From the NCBI GenBank assembly GCA_051650265.1, contig JBOFIR010000272.1, positions 1 through 38,184 on the forward strand: a DNA stretch of 38,184 nucleotides, written 5' to 3'. The translations under genes were made by a program, and so were the position numbers. Origin of the DNA: JBOFEH01 sp051650265. GTDB taxonomy: Bacteria; Bacillota; Clostridia; Lachnospirales; Cellulosilyticaceae. Positions 31,580 through 38,184 of the stretch are shown here, in pieces. Numbering within the stretch: position 1 is the first letter of the stretch; each line of letters opens with the position of its first letter. The notes under the pieces were generated by a model, which saw nothing but the letters and a program-made list of their open reading frames with translations, was not told the origin of the DNA and searched no databases.

Positions 31580-33433
31580 CTATTCATTTTGAACGTTCAT
31601 GGCTCTTAATAATTGATCCTGATTGATACTCTTCGGATTTGAGATAATTTGATCAAATTCTTTGAGTTTAGTCTTACCACCTTTAGAAACAATTGCTGAC
31701 TCATCATTAACCATGATGACCTCAATAGGTTTAAACTGTGCAAATCGCCCATTCACTGTGTAGACACCTGTCTCTGTCACTACCTCTTTGAGCGTCACTT
31801 TTTCCGCTCCCTCTGCTAGTTTAATCACATCACCAATCATTAATGCACCTGTCTTATTCATCTCTTGTAAAACATAAGCCTTTTCTTCATTATAATACTG
31901 AACAGATACAGGGATAAATTCCATTAGTTCACCTTTAACACGCATCACACCTTTTTTATGATCCTTCTCCGTAAGATACTTTTCTGGAATAGGGAATAAA
32001 TTCTTTTCTAAGATTGCTTGAAGTGGAATTTTTAGTCCCTCTGCGCGTGTTTCACCCACAGTGAAGTTCACAACTCTTTCTCCTAAAAACTTATTGATTT
32101 GATCACGTGTTTTAAAGACTAGTCGCACTCTGCTCTCTTGTTCTTCCTTACCTTCTAATGTGAACATCACATGTTGATTGCCCAGCTCTGGGAAAATTAA
32201 ATCATATTTTTTACCCACTTCATACTGCACTGCCTCATCAAGATTAACATACGCTACCACGGCCCACTCATCTTTTGTCACAACCTTAAACAGAGGTTCT
32301 TTTGCAACAGCATGTAAAGTGGTTTTCATACCGTCACCTTTTTTACTTTCTTGAAGTAGTTTTTTGAATGCGACATAATCCATTTCCGCGAGCTTTCCTA
32401 ATGATAACTCTGCCTCTAATCCATCCATGTTATAAGAAACAATCCCTGCATCCTCTGCAAAAGTCATTTTCTTTTTGCCCTCTAGATTTTGAGACACATC
32501 TTGTCTATTTGCTTGAATGGCCTCTGTGCGTACTGTCTCATCTTGTACATAGATATCCGTTCTTGTTTGGATAATATGATTAAGTTCTTTTCTAAGCACA
32601 TAAATCCGATCAGCGCCACTATTACCTAATTGATTATAGTACTGTTTCATTTCTTGTGAGACCGCTGTATTCAAATTATGGAGCTCTGGTTGGTAGGTTG
32701 AAAGATTCTCCCTTTTCTCTTGAATATTATAAAGTGAACGATCAATATCATCTAGCTGTGTCCCTAGACTCTCTACTGCGGCATCTTCAGCAATCATACA
32801 GACTTCCTTATTCTTTGCAACCTTCTGTCCCTCCCCAACCAGGTAGTGGAGATTGCCACTTTCTTTACTCATATAAACCTTTTCATCACGCACTGCAATC
32901 CCTTCTAGTTTCTTGGAATTGTCAATCACACCCATTTGCACCGTTTGATAAGAAATCTTTGGGTAATTTAATGTTTGTACCACCTTAATACCTGCATACA
33001 CACAAAATAGGCTCATAACAGCTAGTCCAAATAGACGTAGTCTGTAGGCCTTTCTTCTTCTCTCCTTGAGCCTTTGCATCTCGGCTCTAGTGAGTTTATT
33101 CTTCTTTTTGATATCAGCACGTCGTTCTTCTGCTGATTTTTGTTGTGATTTAGCCGGCTGTGATGGTGCCTGGTAACGTGTTGTATACGGATTTTGATAT
33201 GCGCTTTTGTAAGTGCTTTGTGTCTTAGGCTGTTTGGATGCTGTTTTCTTTGAGGCATTTTTCTTACTACTGCTTTGTTGCCCACCTGCCTGCTTACCTG
33301 TCGTTTGCTTCGTCCTTCTATATTCTTCTAAATTATATGTATTACTGCTTGGAGCCTTTTTACGATAATCTGTATAAGACGTTGGTTGACTCTTAGTAAT
33401 TTGTTTGCTTTTTTTCTGATCTGTTTTTTTCAT
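31580..33433 (-). CDS. HlyD-like membrane protein with basic N-terminal tail
   Basis: The 617-aa product has a disordered Lys/Ser/Thr/Gln-rich tail (about 1-130), one membrane helix (about 133-152) and an extracytoplasmic part. The latter has a biotinyl-lipoyl-like beta region, a coiled coil (about 215-320) and a C-terminal beta domain with a hydrophobic repeat. This is the layout of HlyD/RND membrane fusion proteins. No ABC or RND partner is nearby. The start is ATG 33433: a promoter overlaps the upstream 21 codons of open frame, and GGAAGTG precedes this ATG. The position next to yggS-sepF suggests a role in envelope or division. Confidence 0.72.
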   Translation of the reverse strand: MKKTDQKKSKQITKSQPTSYTDYRKKAPSSNTYNLEEYRRTKQTTGKQAGGQQSSSKKNASKKTASKQPKTQSTYKSAYQNPYTTRYQAPSQPAKSQQKSAEERRADIKKKNKLTRAEMQRLKERRRKAYRLRLFGLAVMSLFCVYAGIKVVQTLNYPKISYQTVQMGVIDNSKKLEGIAVRDEKVYMSKESGNLHYLVGEGQKVAKNKEVCMIAEDAAVESLGTQLDDIDRSLYNIQEKRENLSTYQPELHNLNTAVSQEMKQYYNQLGNSGADRIYVLRKELNHIIQTRTDIYVQDETVRTEAIQANRQDVSQNLEGKKKMTFAEDAGIVSYNMDGLEAELSLGKLAEMDYVAFKKLLQESKKGDGMKTTLHAVAKEPLFKVVTKDEWAVVAYVNLDEAVQYEVGKKYDLIFPELGNQHVMFTLEGKEEQESRVRLVFKTRDQINKFLGERVVNFTVGETRAEGLKIPLQAILEKNLFPIPEKYLTEKDHKKGVMRVKGELMEFIPVSVQYYNEEKAYVLQEMNKTGALMIGDVIKLAEGAEKVTLKEVVTETGVYTVNGRFAQFKPIEVIMVNDESAIVSKGGKTKLKEFDQIISNPKSINQDQLLRAMNVQNE

Positions 33434-33467
33434 GTATTCACTTCCAATATAATCTTCTAATACCTCC

Positions 33468-33496
33468 ATGATATAATGAAATCCACAATATGACAA
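33468..33496 (-). promoter_or_regulatory. Sigma-A type promoter of the HlyD-like/division cluster
   Basis: TTGTCA (33496-33491), 17 bases, TATCAT (33473-33468) on the minus strand, one mismatch in each hexamer. It lies after the spoIVA terminator and so begins a new unit that can run through yggS, sepF, ylmH, divIVA and aroB. A 12-bp palindrome, TTTGTTAACAAA (33531-33542), stands about 35 bases further upstream. Confidence 0.65.
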
Positions 33497-33571
33497 TAGG
33501 ATACGGATTAAATTTGTCCTTTAGTTAATTTTTGTTAACAAAGATTTTATAATATGTTTTGAAAAAATATA

Positions 33572-33600
33572 CAAAAAAATAAAGGCACGAATGCGCCTTT
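33572..33600 (-). terminator. Terminator of spoIVA
   Basis: AAAGGCGC and GTGCCTTT (minus strand, 33600-33593 and 33588-33581) make an 8-bp stem with one G-U pair and a 4-base loop, followed by seven T residues. It starts at the stop codon. Confidence 0.85.
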
Positions 33601-35080
33601 ATAATAAGATACAGATTAAACCACCATTACCTTCATTAATAATTTTTTGAAGTGTTTCTTGAAGCTTTTGCTGTGCATCTTCAGGCATACGGCAAAGCTT
33701 GTTTTGAAGGCCTTCATTTACCATCTCATGTAATGATTTACCAAAGATATTAGACTGCCAAATCTTTGTTGGATCTGTATCAAATTCACTTGAAAGGTAG
33801 TTCACCAAATCCTCACTTTGTTTTTCAGTTCCTACGATTGGTGAAACCTCTGTTTGAATATTAGCTTTGATGATATGATAACTTGGTGCGCTTGCACGTA
33901 ATTTGACGCCAAAACGGTTACCTTGTTTCACAATCTCTGGCTCTTCTAGTGTAAGCTCCTCGAAAGTTGGTGTTACCACACCATATCCTTTCTCTTTCAC
34001 TTCTTCTAGTGCGTAGGCCACTTTATCATATTCACGCTTGGTTTGTGCCAAATCTTTGATAAGTGCCATGAGTTCATGGTCTCCATTGATCTCCATGCCT
34101 GTTGTCTCAGATAAGATATTATAGAACAGCTCTTCTGTAGTGTTCACATCAATCTTAACAACACCTTCACCTAACTGAATACGCTCCAAATAGATTCCTT
34201 TAACAAAATCAAGCTCACGGAATTTATCTAATGCCTGCTTCATCTGTCTGATATTCTCTAAAGGATAAATGAACTCTTTGATATAGCCTACCCATTGCTT
34301 TTTCAACCAATGGTTGTTGTCCAAAGCTTCAACCCACTTAGGAAGCATAAATTGAATCTCATTGAGAGGGAACTCGTAAAGCACCTTCTCAAGGATTTGA
34401 TTGATATCTTCCACTTTCATTTGCGCAATGTCCATAGGCATTACAGGCACATCATATTCACGTGATAATGCAGCTGCATCCTCTTGCACTTGTTGGTCAA
34501 ATGGTTTTTTGGTGTTATAGATCACAACGAAAGGTTTGCCAATCTTCTTGAGCTCAGCAATTACTCTTTCTTCTGCTTCTATGTAACTATTTCTAGGAAT
34601 ATCTGTAACCGTACCATCAGTAGTGATTACAATCCCAATTGTTGAATGGTCTGTAATAACTTTCTTTGTGCCAACCTCAGCTGCTTGTGTAAAAGGAATT
34701 TCCTGTTCAAACCAAGGTGTCTTGACCATTCGAGGTGTGTTGTTAGCATACATATGCCCTTCTGCTTCTGGCACCATATAGCCTACACAGTCAATCATAC
34801 GTACACGTACATCAAAGTCCCCACCAATAGTGATCCCAACTGCTTCATTTGGAATAAACTTAGGCTCAGTTGTTGTAATCATCTTCCCATCACCACTTTG
34901 TGGAAGCTCATCTTGTGCACGATCTTTGCTATATTCATTTTCAATGTTTGGAATCACAAGTGCTTCCATAAAACGCTTGATGAATGTGGATTTACCTGTC
35001 CTTACTGGCCCTACTACGCCTAGGTATATATCTCCGTTTGTTCTTTCAGAGATGTCTCTGTATATATCGTAATACTCCAT
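33599..35080 (-). CDS. spoIVA: Stage IV sporulation protein A (spore coat morphogenetic ATPase)
   Basis: SpoIVA polymerises on the forespore surface using ATP to lay the base of the coat. From ATG 35080 the 493 aa match the known length of about 492. The Walker A motif GPVRTGKST lies at 24-32, with RAQDELPQSGDGK and TEPKFIPNEA (Sensor/Switch region) after it. STIGIVITTDGT and the C-terminal INEGNGGLICILL are highly conserved. Two more ATG codons lie just upstream, but this one has AGGAGG 8 bases away. A sigma-E-like promoter precedes it. Confidence 0.97.
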   Translation of the reverse strand: MEYYDIYRDISERTNGDIYLGVVGPVRTGKSTFIKRFMEALVIPNIENEYSKDRAQDELPQSGDGKMITTTEPKFIPNEAVGITIGGDFDVRVRMIDCVGYMVPEAEGHMYANNTPRMVKTPWFEQEIPFTQAAEVGTKKVITDHSTIGIVITTDGTVTDIPRNSYIEAEERVIAELKKIGKPFVVIYNTKKPFDQQVQEDAAALSREYDVPVMPMDIAQMKVEDINQILEKVLYEFPLNEIQFMLPKWVEALDNNHWLKKQWVGYIKEFIYPLENIRQMKQALDKFRELDFVKGIYLERIQLGEGVVKIDVNTTEELFYNILSETTGMEINGDHELMALIKDLAQTKREYDKVAYALEEVKEKGYGVVTPTFEELTLEEPEIVKQGNRFGVKLRASAPSYHIIKANIQTEVSPIVGTEKQSEDLVNYLSSEFDTDPTKIWQSNIFGKSLHEMVNEGLQNKLCRMPEDAQQKLQETLQKIINEGNGGLICILL

Positions 35081-35100
35081 CATCATGACCTCCTTCATAT

Positions 35101-35127
35101 ATTTAAAATGTATGGGTACATTTTAAA
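35101..35127. repeat. Perfect 12-bp inverted repeat before spoIVA
   Basis: ATTTAAAATGTA (35101-35112) and TACATTTTAAAT (35116-35127, with TGG in the centre region) form an AT-rich palindrome covering the -10 of the spoIVA promoter. It lacks a U-run in either direction, so it is not a good terminator for gpsA. It could be an operator or a chance effect of the promoter sequence. Confidence 0.6.
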
Positions 35128-35134
35128 TATATGT
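35107..35134 (-). promoter_or_regulatory. Candidate sigma-E promoter of spoIVA
   Basis: On the minus strand ACATAT (35134-35129), 14 bases, CATACATT (35114-35107). The -10 fits the mother-cell sigma-E consensus CATACANT, and the -35 has the ATAT core. Spacing is as expected. spoIVA is under sigma-E in all studied spore formers. The start would be near 35100, just before the AGGAGG at 35094. Confidence 0.7.
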
Positions 35135-35162
35135 GGCAGTCATTGAGATATTCCAAAATCTT

Positions 35163-36158
35163 TTAGCTAAAATCTTCCATTTTTTTGTCCCGTGCCATAA
35201 GACTTTTCACTGCCTCAACAATAGGCTTTCCTTCAAAAAGTCCTTCATGAATGGCATTGAGAATAGGCATATCCACATTGTATTTTCTCATAAGTGCATA
35301 AGCACCCTTTGTCGTTGGTACACCTTCTACAACCATATTTACCTTCTTGATTGCCTCATCAAGTGTATGACCTTGCCCGATGAGCTCCCCTGCACGTCTA
35401 TTACGACTATGTCCACTTGTACAGGTTACAATGAGATCTCCCATTCCTGTAAGGCCACTAAAAGTATTGGCATCTGCACCCATAGCAACACCTAGACGTG
35501 AGATTTCTGCAATCCCCCTTGTAATCAGTGCTGCTTTCGTATTATCTCCGAAGCCCATACCCTCTACAATACCTGCAGCTAGTGCAATGACATTTTTGAG
35601 CGCCGCACCAATCTCCACACCCAATATGTCTGGATTGGTATAGACCCTAAAATGCTGTGTCATGAAAGCATCTTGTACATACTCCGCCGCTTCCATGTTT
35701 TTGCTACTTGCTACAACAGTCGTTGGGAGATGTCTTGCCACTTCTTCTGCATGACTTGGACCTGATAATACAACAACTGGATTTGGAACTTCTGACTCCA
35801 CAACCTCTGAAAGTGTCATATAAGTCACGTCTTCAATACCTTTTGAGACATTCACCACAACTGTCTGTGGTTCAAGATAAGGTGCCATACTCTTTGTCGT
35901 CTGACGGATCACTTTAGATGGCACCGCAAGTACTACAAGGTCTCTGCCTACTAATGCTTCAGCCATAGATGTTGTAAACGTTACCTCTAGTGGAATTTTT
36001 ACCCCTGGTAAACATCTTTTATTTTCTCTTGATGCAAGAATGGCTTCTTTTTCTGCCTCTTGATGACACCAAAAGATGACTTCGTTATCTTTTTCATTGA
36101 GCAGTAGTCCAAGTGCTAACCCCCAACTTCCTGCTCCTATGATGGCAATTTTACTCAC
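35163..36158 (-). CDS. gpsA: Glycerol-3-phosphate dehydrogenase [NAD(P)+]
   Basis: GpsA reduces dihydroxyacetone phosphate to sn-glycerol 3-phosphate for phospholipid synthesis. The 331 aa have the dinucleotide-binding GAGSWGLALG at 8-17, VNVSKGIE, and LSGPSHAEEVA. The catalytic Lys is in GAALKNVIALAAG, and GLTGMGDLIVTC follows. It lies after plsY, the enzyme that uses the product, a common gram-positive pair. Confidence 0.97.
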   Translation of the reverse strand: MSKIAIIGAGSWGLALGLLLNEKDNEVIFWCHQEAEKEAILASRENKRCLPGVKIPLEVTFTTSMAEALVGRDLVVLAVPSKVIRQTTKSMAPYLEPQTVVVNVSKGIEDVTYMTLSEVVESEVPNPVVVLSGPSHAEEVARHLPTTVVASSKNMEAAEYVQDAFMTQHFRVYTNPDILGVEIGAALKNVIALAAGIVEGMGFGDNTKAALITRGIAEISRLGVAMGADANTFSGLTGMGDLIVTCTSGHSRNRRAGELIGQGHTLDEAIKKVNMVVEGVPTTKGAYALMRKYNVDMPILNAIHEGLFEGKPIVEAVKSLMARDKKMEDFS

Positions 36159-36171
36159 TCATAGCCCTCCT

Positions 36172-36777
36172 TTATTTCTTAGAACCAAGTTTTGATTCTG
36201 TTCCATTTATCAAACGTACGATATTCGCCTTATGTCTATAAATTGTTATAACTGCAATCACACAGCCTAAAATGAAGGCTTCCATCAGGTGATCATACCC
36301 TTTGTAAAAAATCAAGATACAAATAGGTACACCTGTAGTGAGTAGCATTGAACTGAGTGAAACAATCCTTGTAATCAGTGCTGATAAGATAAATACAACA
36401 CTTACAATAAGTCCAATACGTATATCAATGAAATAGATAGCACCTACTGTCACAGCGATCCCTTTTCCTCCTTTAAACCCAAAGAATAATGGATAACTAT
36501 GTCCTATAATAGCGCCGATTGCTGCATAAAGTCCTGCCAATAAAGCTTGTTCTGGGAAAAGCCATTTACACAGTGCCACTGCAAAAATAGCTTTGAGTAA
36601 ATCCCCAACAAATACAAGAAGTGCAGCTTTTTTACCGAGCACTCTTAATGTGTTTGTTGCGCCAGCATTACCACTTCCATGATCACGGATATCCATGCCC
36701 TTCATCTTGCCATACAAAATAGCTGTCTGAATTCCCCCGAGCAAATATCCTATACCAAGTGCTATGAGCTTATACAT
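36172..36777 (-). CDS. plsY: Acyl-phosphate glycerol-3-phosphate acyltransferase PlsY
   Basis: PlsY is a membrane enzyme that transfers an acyl group from acyl-phosphate to glycerol-3-phosphate, the first step of phospholipid synthesis. The 201 aa have about seven membrane helices. The conserved motifs are GSGNAGATNTLRVLG, GHSYPLFFGFKGGKGIA and the late MEAF region. It starts 4 bases after the der stop codon, implying coupled translation with AGGGA upstream. Confidence 0.96.
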   Translation of the reverse strand: MYKLIALGIGYLLGGIQTAILYGKMKGMDIRDHGSGNAGATNTLRVLGKKAALLVFVGDLLKAIFAVALCKWLFPEQALLAGLYAAIGAIIGHSYPLFFGFKGGKGIAVTVGAIYFIDIRIGLIVSVVFILSALITRIVSLSSMLLTTGVPICILIFYKGYDHLMEAFILGCVIAVITIYRHKANIVRLINGTESKLGSKK

Positions 36778-36780
36778 TGC

Positions 36781-38106
36781 TTAGTCCCTGCCTCCCTTTT
36801 CTCTAACAATGAATCTAACAGGTGTTCCCTTAAATCCAAAGGCCTCTCTCATTTGATTTTCGATATAACGTACATATGAGAAGTGCATCAATTCTTTATC
36901 GTTAACAAAAATAACGAATGTAGGTGGTTTAATACTTACTTGTGTCATATAGAAGATTTTGAGTGGTTTACCTTTATCTGAAGGTGGTTGATTCATCGCC
37001 ATCGCTTCATAAAGTACATCATTGAGTACACCTGTACTAATACGACGTGTTTGATTCTCAGAGATTGCTTGAATCATCTCGAATAACTTATTCACACGTT
37101 GTCCTGTCTTAGCTGAGATGAACATGAGTGGCGCATATTGCATGTAAGCTAATGTATTTGTAATATCTTTAAGGTAGTGATTCATTGTTTTGTCATCTTT
37201 TTCAATAGAATCCCACTTATTAACAACAACCATACATCCTTTACCTGCTTCATGGGCTACACCAGCAATTTTTGTATCTTGCTCTGTAATCCCCTCTTCT
37301 GCATCAATCATAATGAGAACAATATCTGCACGCTCTACAGCTGCAACTGTACGAATGATACTGTATTTTTCAATATCTTCTTTTACTTTTTTCTTTTTAC
37401 GAAGACCAGCCGTATCGATAAACACATATTTTTGGCCCGCAATCTCGATCTCAGTATCCACAGAATCACGTGTTGTTCCCGCAATTTCACTTACGATTAC
37501 ACGCTCTTCGCCTACAATACGATTGATAAGAGATGATTTTCCTACATTTGGCTTACCAATTAATGCTACACGAATCACATTGTCTTCTTCTTCTTCCTCT
37601 ACTTGTGGCGGGAAGTGACTAACAACCTCATCAAGCATATCGCCTAAGTTAAGTGGTTGTCCTGCAGAAATTGGAATAGGATCCCCAAGACCTAAGTTAT
37701 AGAACTCGTATACACCCATCATTTGTTTTTGCATATCATCTACTTTGTTAACAACAACGATAACTGGTTTGTGTGATTTACGAAGCATATTAGCAACGTG
37801 CATATCTGAATCTGTTAAGCCTGTCTTCACATCTACTAGGAAGATAATCACATCTGCAGACTCAATTGCAGCTTCAGCTTGTCTTCTCATCTGACTTAAG
37901 ATGATATCTGTACTATCTGGCTCAATACCACCTGTATCAATCATTGTAAATTTGTGAGTGAGCCACTCTACATCCGCATAAATACGGTCTCTTGTTACGC
38001 CTGGTGTATCATCCACAATTGAAATACGTGCTTTAGCTAATCTATTAAATAGAGTAGACTTTCCTACGTTTGGTCTACCTATAATTGCTACAATTGGTTT
38101 ACTCAT
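36781..38106 (-). CDS. der: Ribosome biogenesis GTPase Der
   Basis: Der (EngA) has two GTPase domains in tandem and is needed for 50S maturation. G1 motifs are GRPNVGKST at 10-18 and GKPNVGKSS in the second domain, followed by DTAGL and NKWD. The C-terminal KH-like domain ends KGTPVRFIVREK. The ATG at 38106 (441 aa) has AAAGGAG upstream and overlaps the stop codon of the preceding gene by one base (TAATG). The open frame 13 codons upstream is not supported. Confidence 0.97.
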   Translation of the reverse strand: MSKPIVAIIGRPNVGKSTLFNRLAKARISIVDDTPGVTRDRIYADVEWLTHKFTMIDTGGIEPDSTDIILSQMRRQAEAAIESADVIIFLVDVKTGLTDSDMHVANMLRKSHKPVIVVVNKVDDMQKQMMGVYEFYNLGLGDPIPISAGQPLNLGDMLDEVVSHFPPQVEEEEEDNVIRVALIGKPNVGKSSLINRIVGEERVIVSEIAGTTRDSVDTEIEIAGQKYVFIDTAGLRKKKKVKEDIEKYSIIRTVAAVERADIVLIMIDAEEGITEQDTKIAGVAHEAGKGCMVVVNKWDSIEKDDKTMNHYLKDITNTLAYMQYAPLMFISAKTGQRVNKLFEMIQAISENQTRRISTGVLNDVLYEAMAMNQPPSDKGKPLKIFYMTQVSIKPPTFVIFVNDKELMHFSYVRYIENQMREAFGFKGTPVRFIVREKGGRD

Positions 38107-38183
38107 TAATATTTCTCCTTTATTTTTATAATTCGGTCTAACCACTGCTGGCCTTCATTAGGTACTACAATTATTGGTAGCCC
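38106..38183 (-). CDS. 3' end of an upstream gene, probably a DUF512 protein
   Basis: Only 25 codons and the stop are inside the window. The visible end reads LPIIVVPNEGQQWLDRI and then IKIKEKY, ending with TAA that overlaps the der ATG. In Clostridia the gene before der-plsY-gpsA is often a radical-SAM-like DUF512 protein whose C-terminus has a similar VPN-G-x-x-x-L pattern. The family call is inference from position and this short end. Confidence 0.5.
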   Translation of the reverse strand, partial: GLPIIVVPNEGQQWLDRIIKIKEKY

Positions 38184-38184
38184 T

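Noticed and set aside
33531..33542. The palindrome TTTGTTAACAAA as a Rex site
   Set aside because: The Rex consensus has four free bases between TTGTTAA and TTAACAA; here the halves are fused, and no fermentation gene follows.

Overview
The window reads as one stretch of chromosome from an anaerobic, endospore-forming, peritrichous-type Firmicute of class Clostridia. Evidence is spoIVA, a spoIIM-like gene, gram-positive style LexA and PyrR control, DivIVA/SepF division genes, and a flagellar operon carrying motA-motB internally with flbD. The gene order (DUF512-like tail, der, plsY, gpsA, spoIVA, HlyD-like, yggS, sepF, ylmH, divIVA, lspA, rluD) and base composition suggest a Lachnospirales lineage, perhaps close to Cellulosilyticum. 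That genus-level guess is inference only. All genes but two lie on the minus strand, so the biological reading direction is right to left. No tRNA, rRNA, CRISPR array, insertion sequence or phage gene is visible.

Right third (38184 to 26491): the 3' end of a probable DUF512 protein overlaps der by one base. Then come plsY and gpsA (phospholipid precursors) and spoIVA (spore-coat ATPase), which has a candidate sigma-E promoter and its own terminator. A new transcription unit starts at 33496 with an orphan HlyD-like membrane protein. It continues through yggS, sepF, ylmH, divIVA, aroB, lspA and rluD, a division and envelope cluster with a shikimate gene inserted.

Middle (26490 to 16455): a PyrR-type attenuator leader precedes pyrR and a uracil permease gene. 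cinA, recA (LexA box and sigma-A promoter), recX and rny (own promoter, possible AUU start) follow. Then come a class I aspartate aminotransferase and purB, which has a paired PurBox-like operator. Each unit is separated by a visible stem-loop terminator.

The only plus-strand genes are an nfeD-slipin membrane pair (15018-16410). They are divergent from proC and convergent with purB, with a bidirectional terminator between slipin and purB.

Left third (14886 to 1): proC, a Nudix ADP-ribose pyrophosphatase and spoIIM end at a terminator. After a 333-base intergenic region with unexplained hairpins, a strong sigma-A promoter drives flgB-flgC-fliE-fliF-fliG-fliH-fliI-fliJ-motE-like-fliK-flgD-flgE-flbD-motA-motB-fliL, with fliL cut by the window edge. 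This operon encodes the rod, MS ring, switch, export ATPase, hook and stator.

No wholly new system was found. The points most worth checking are a threefold repeated domain in the hook cap protein FlgD, the orphan hairpins upstream of flgB, the PurBox pair at purB, the palindromic sigma-E promoter of spoIVA, the interleaved uraA terminator and cinA promoter, and the orphan HlyD-like protein with a basic tail in the division cluster.
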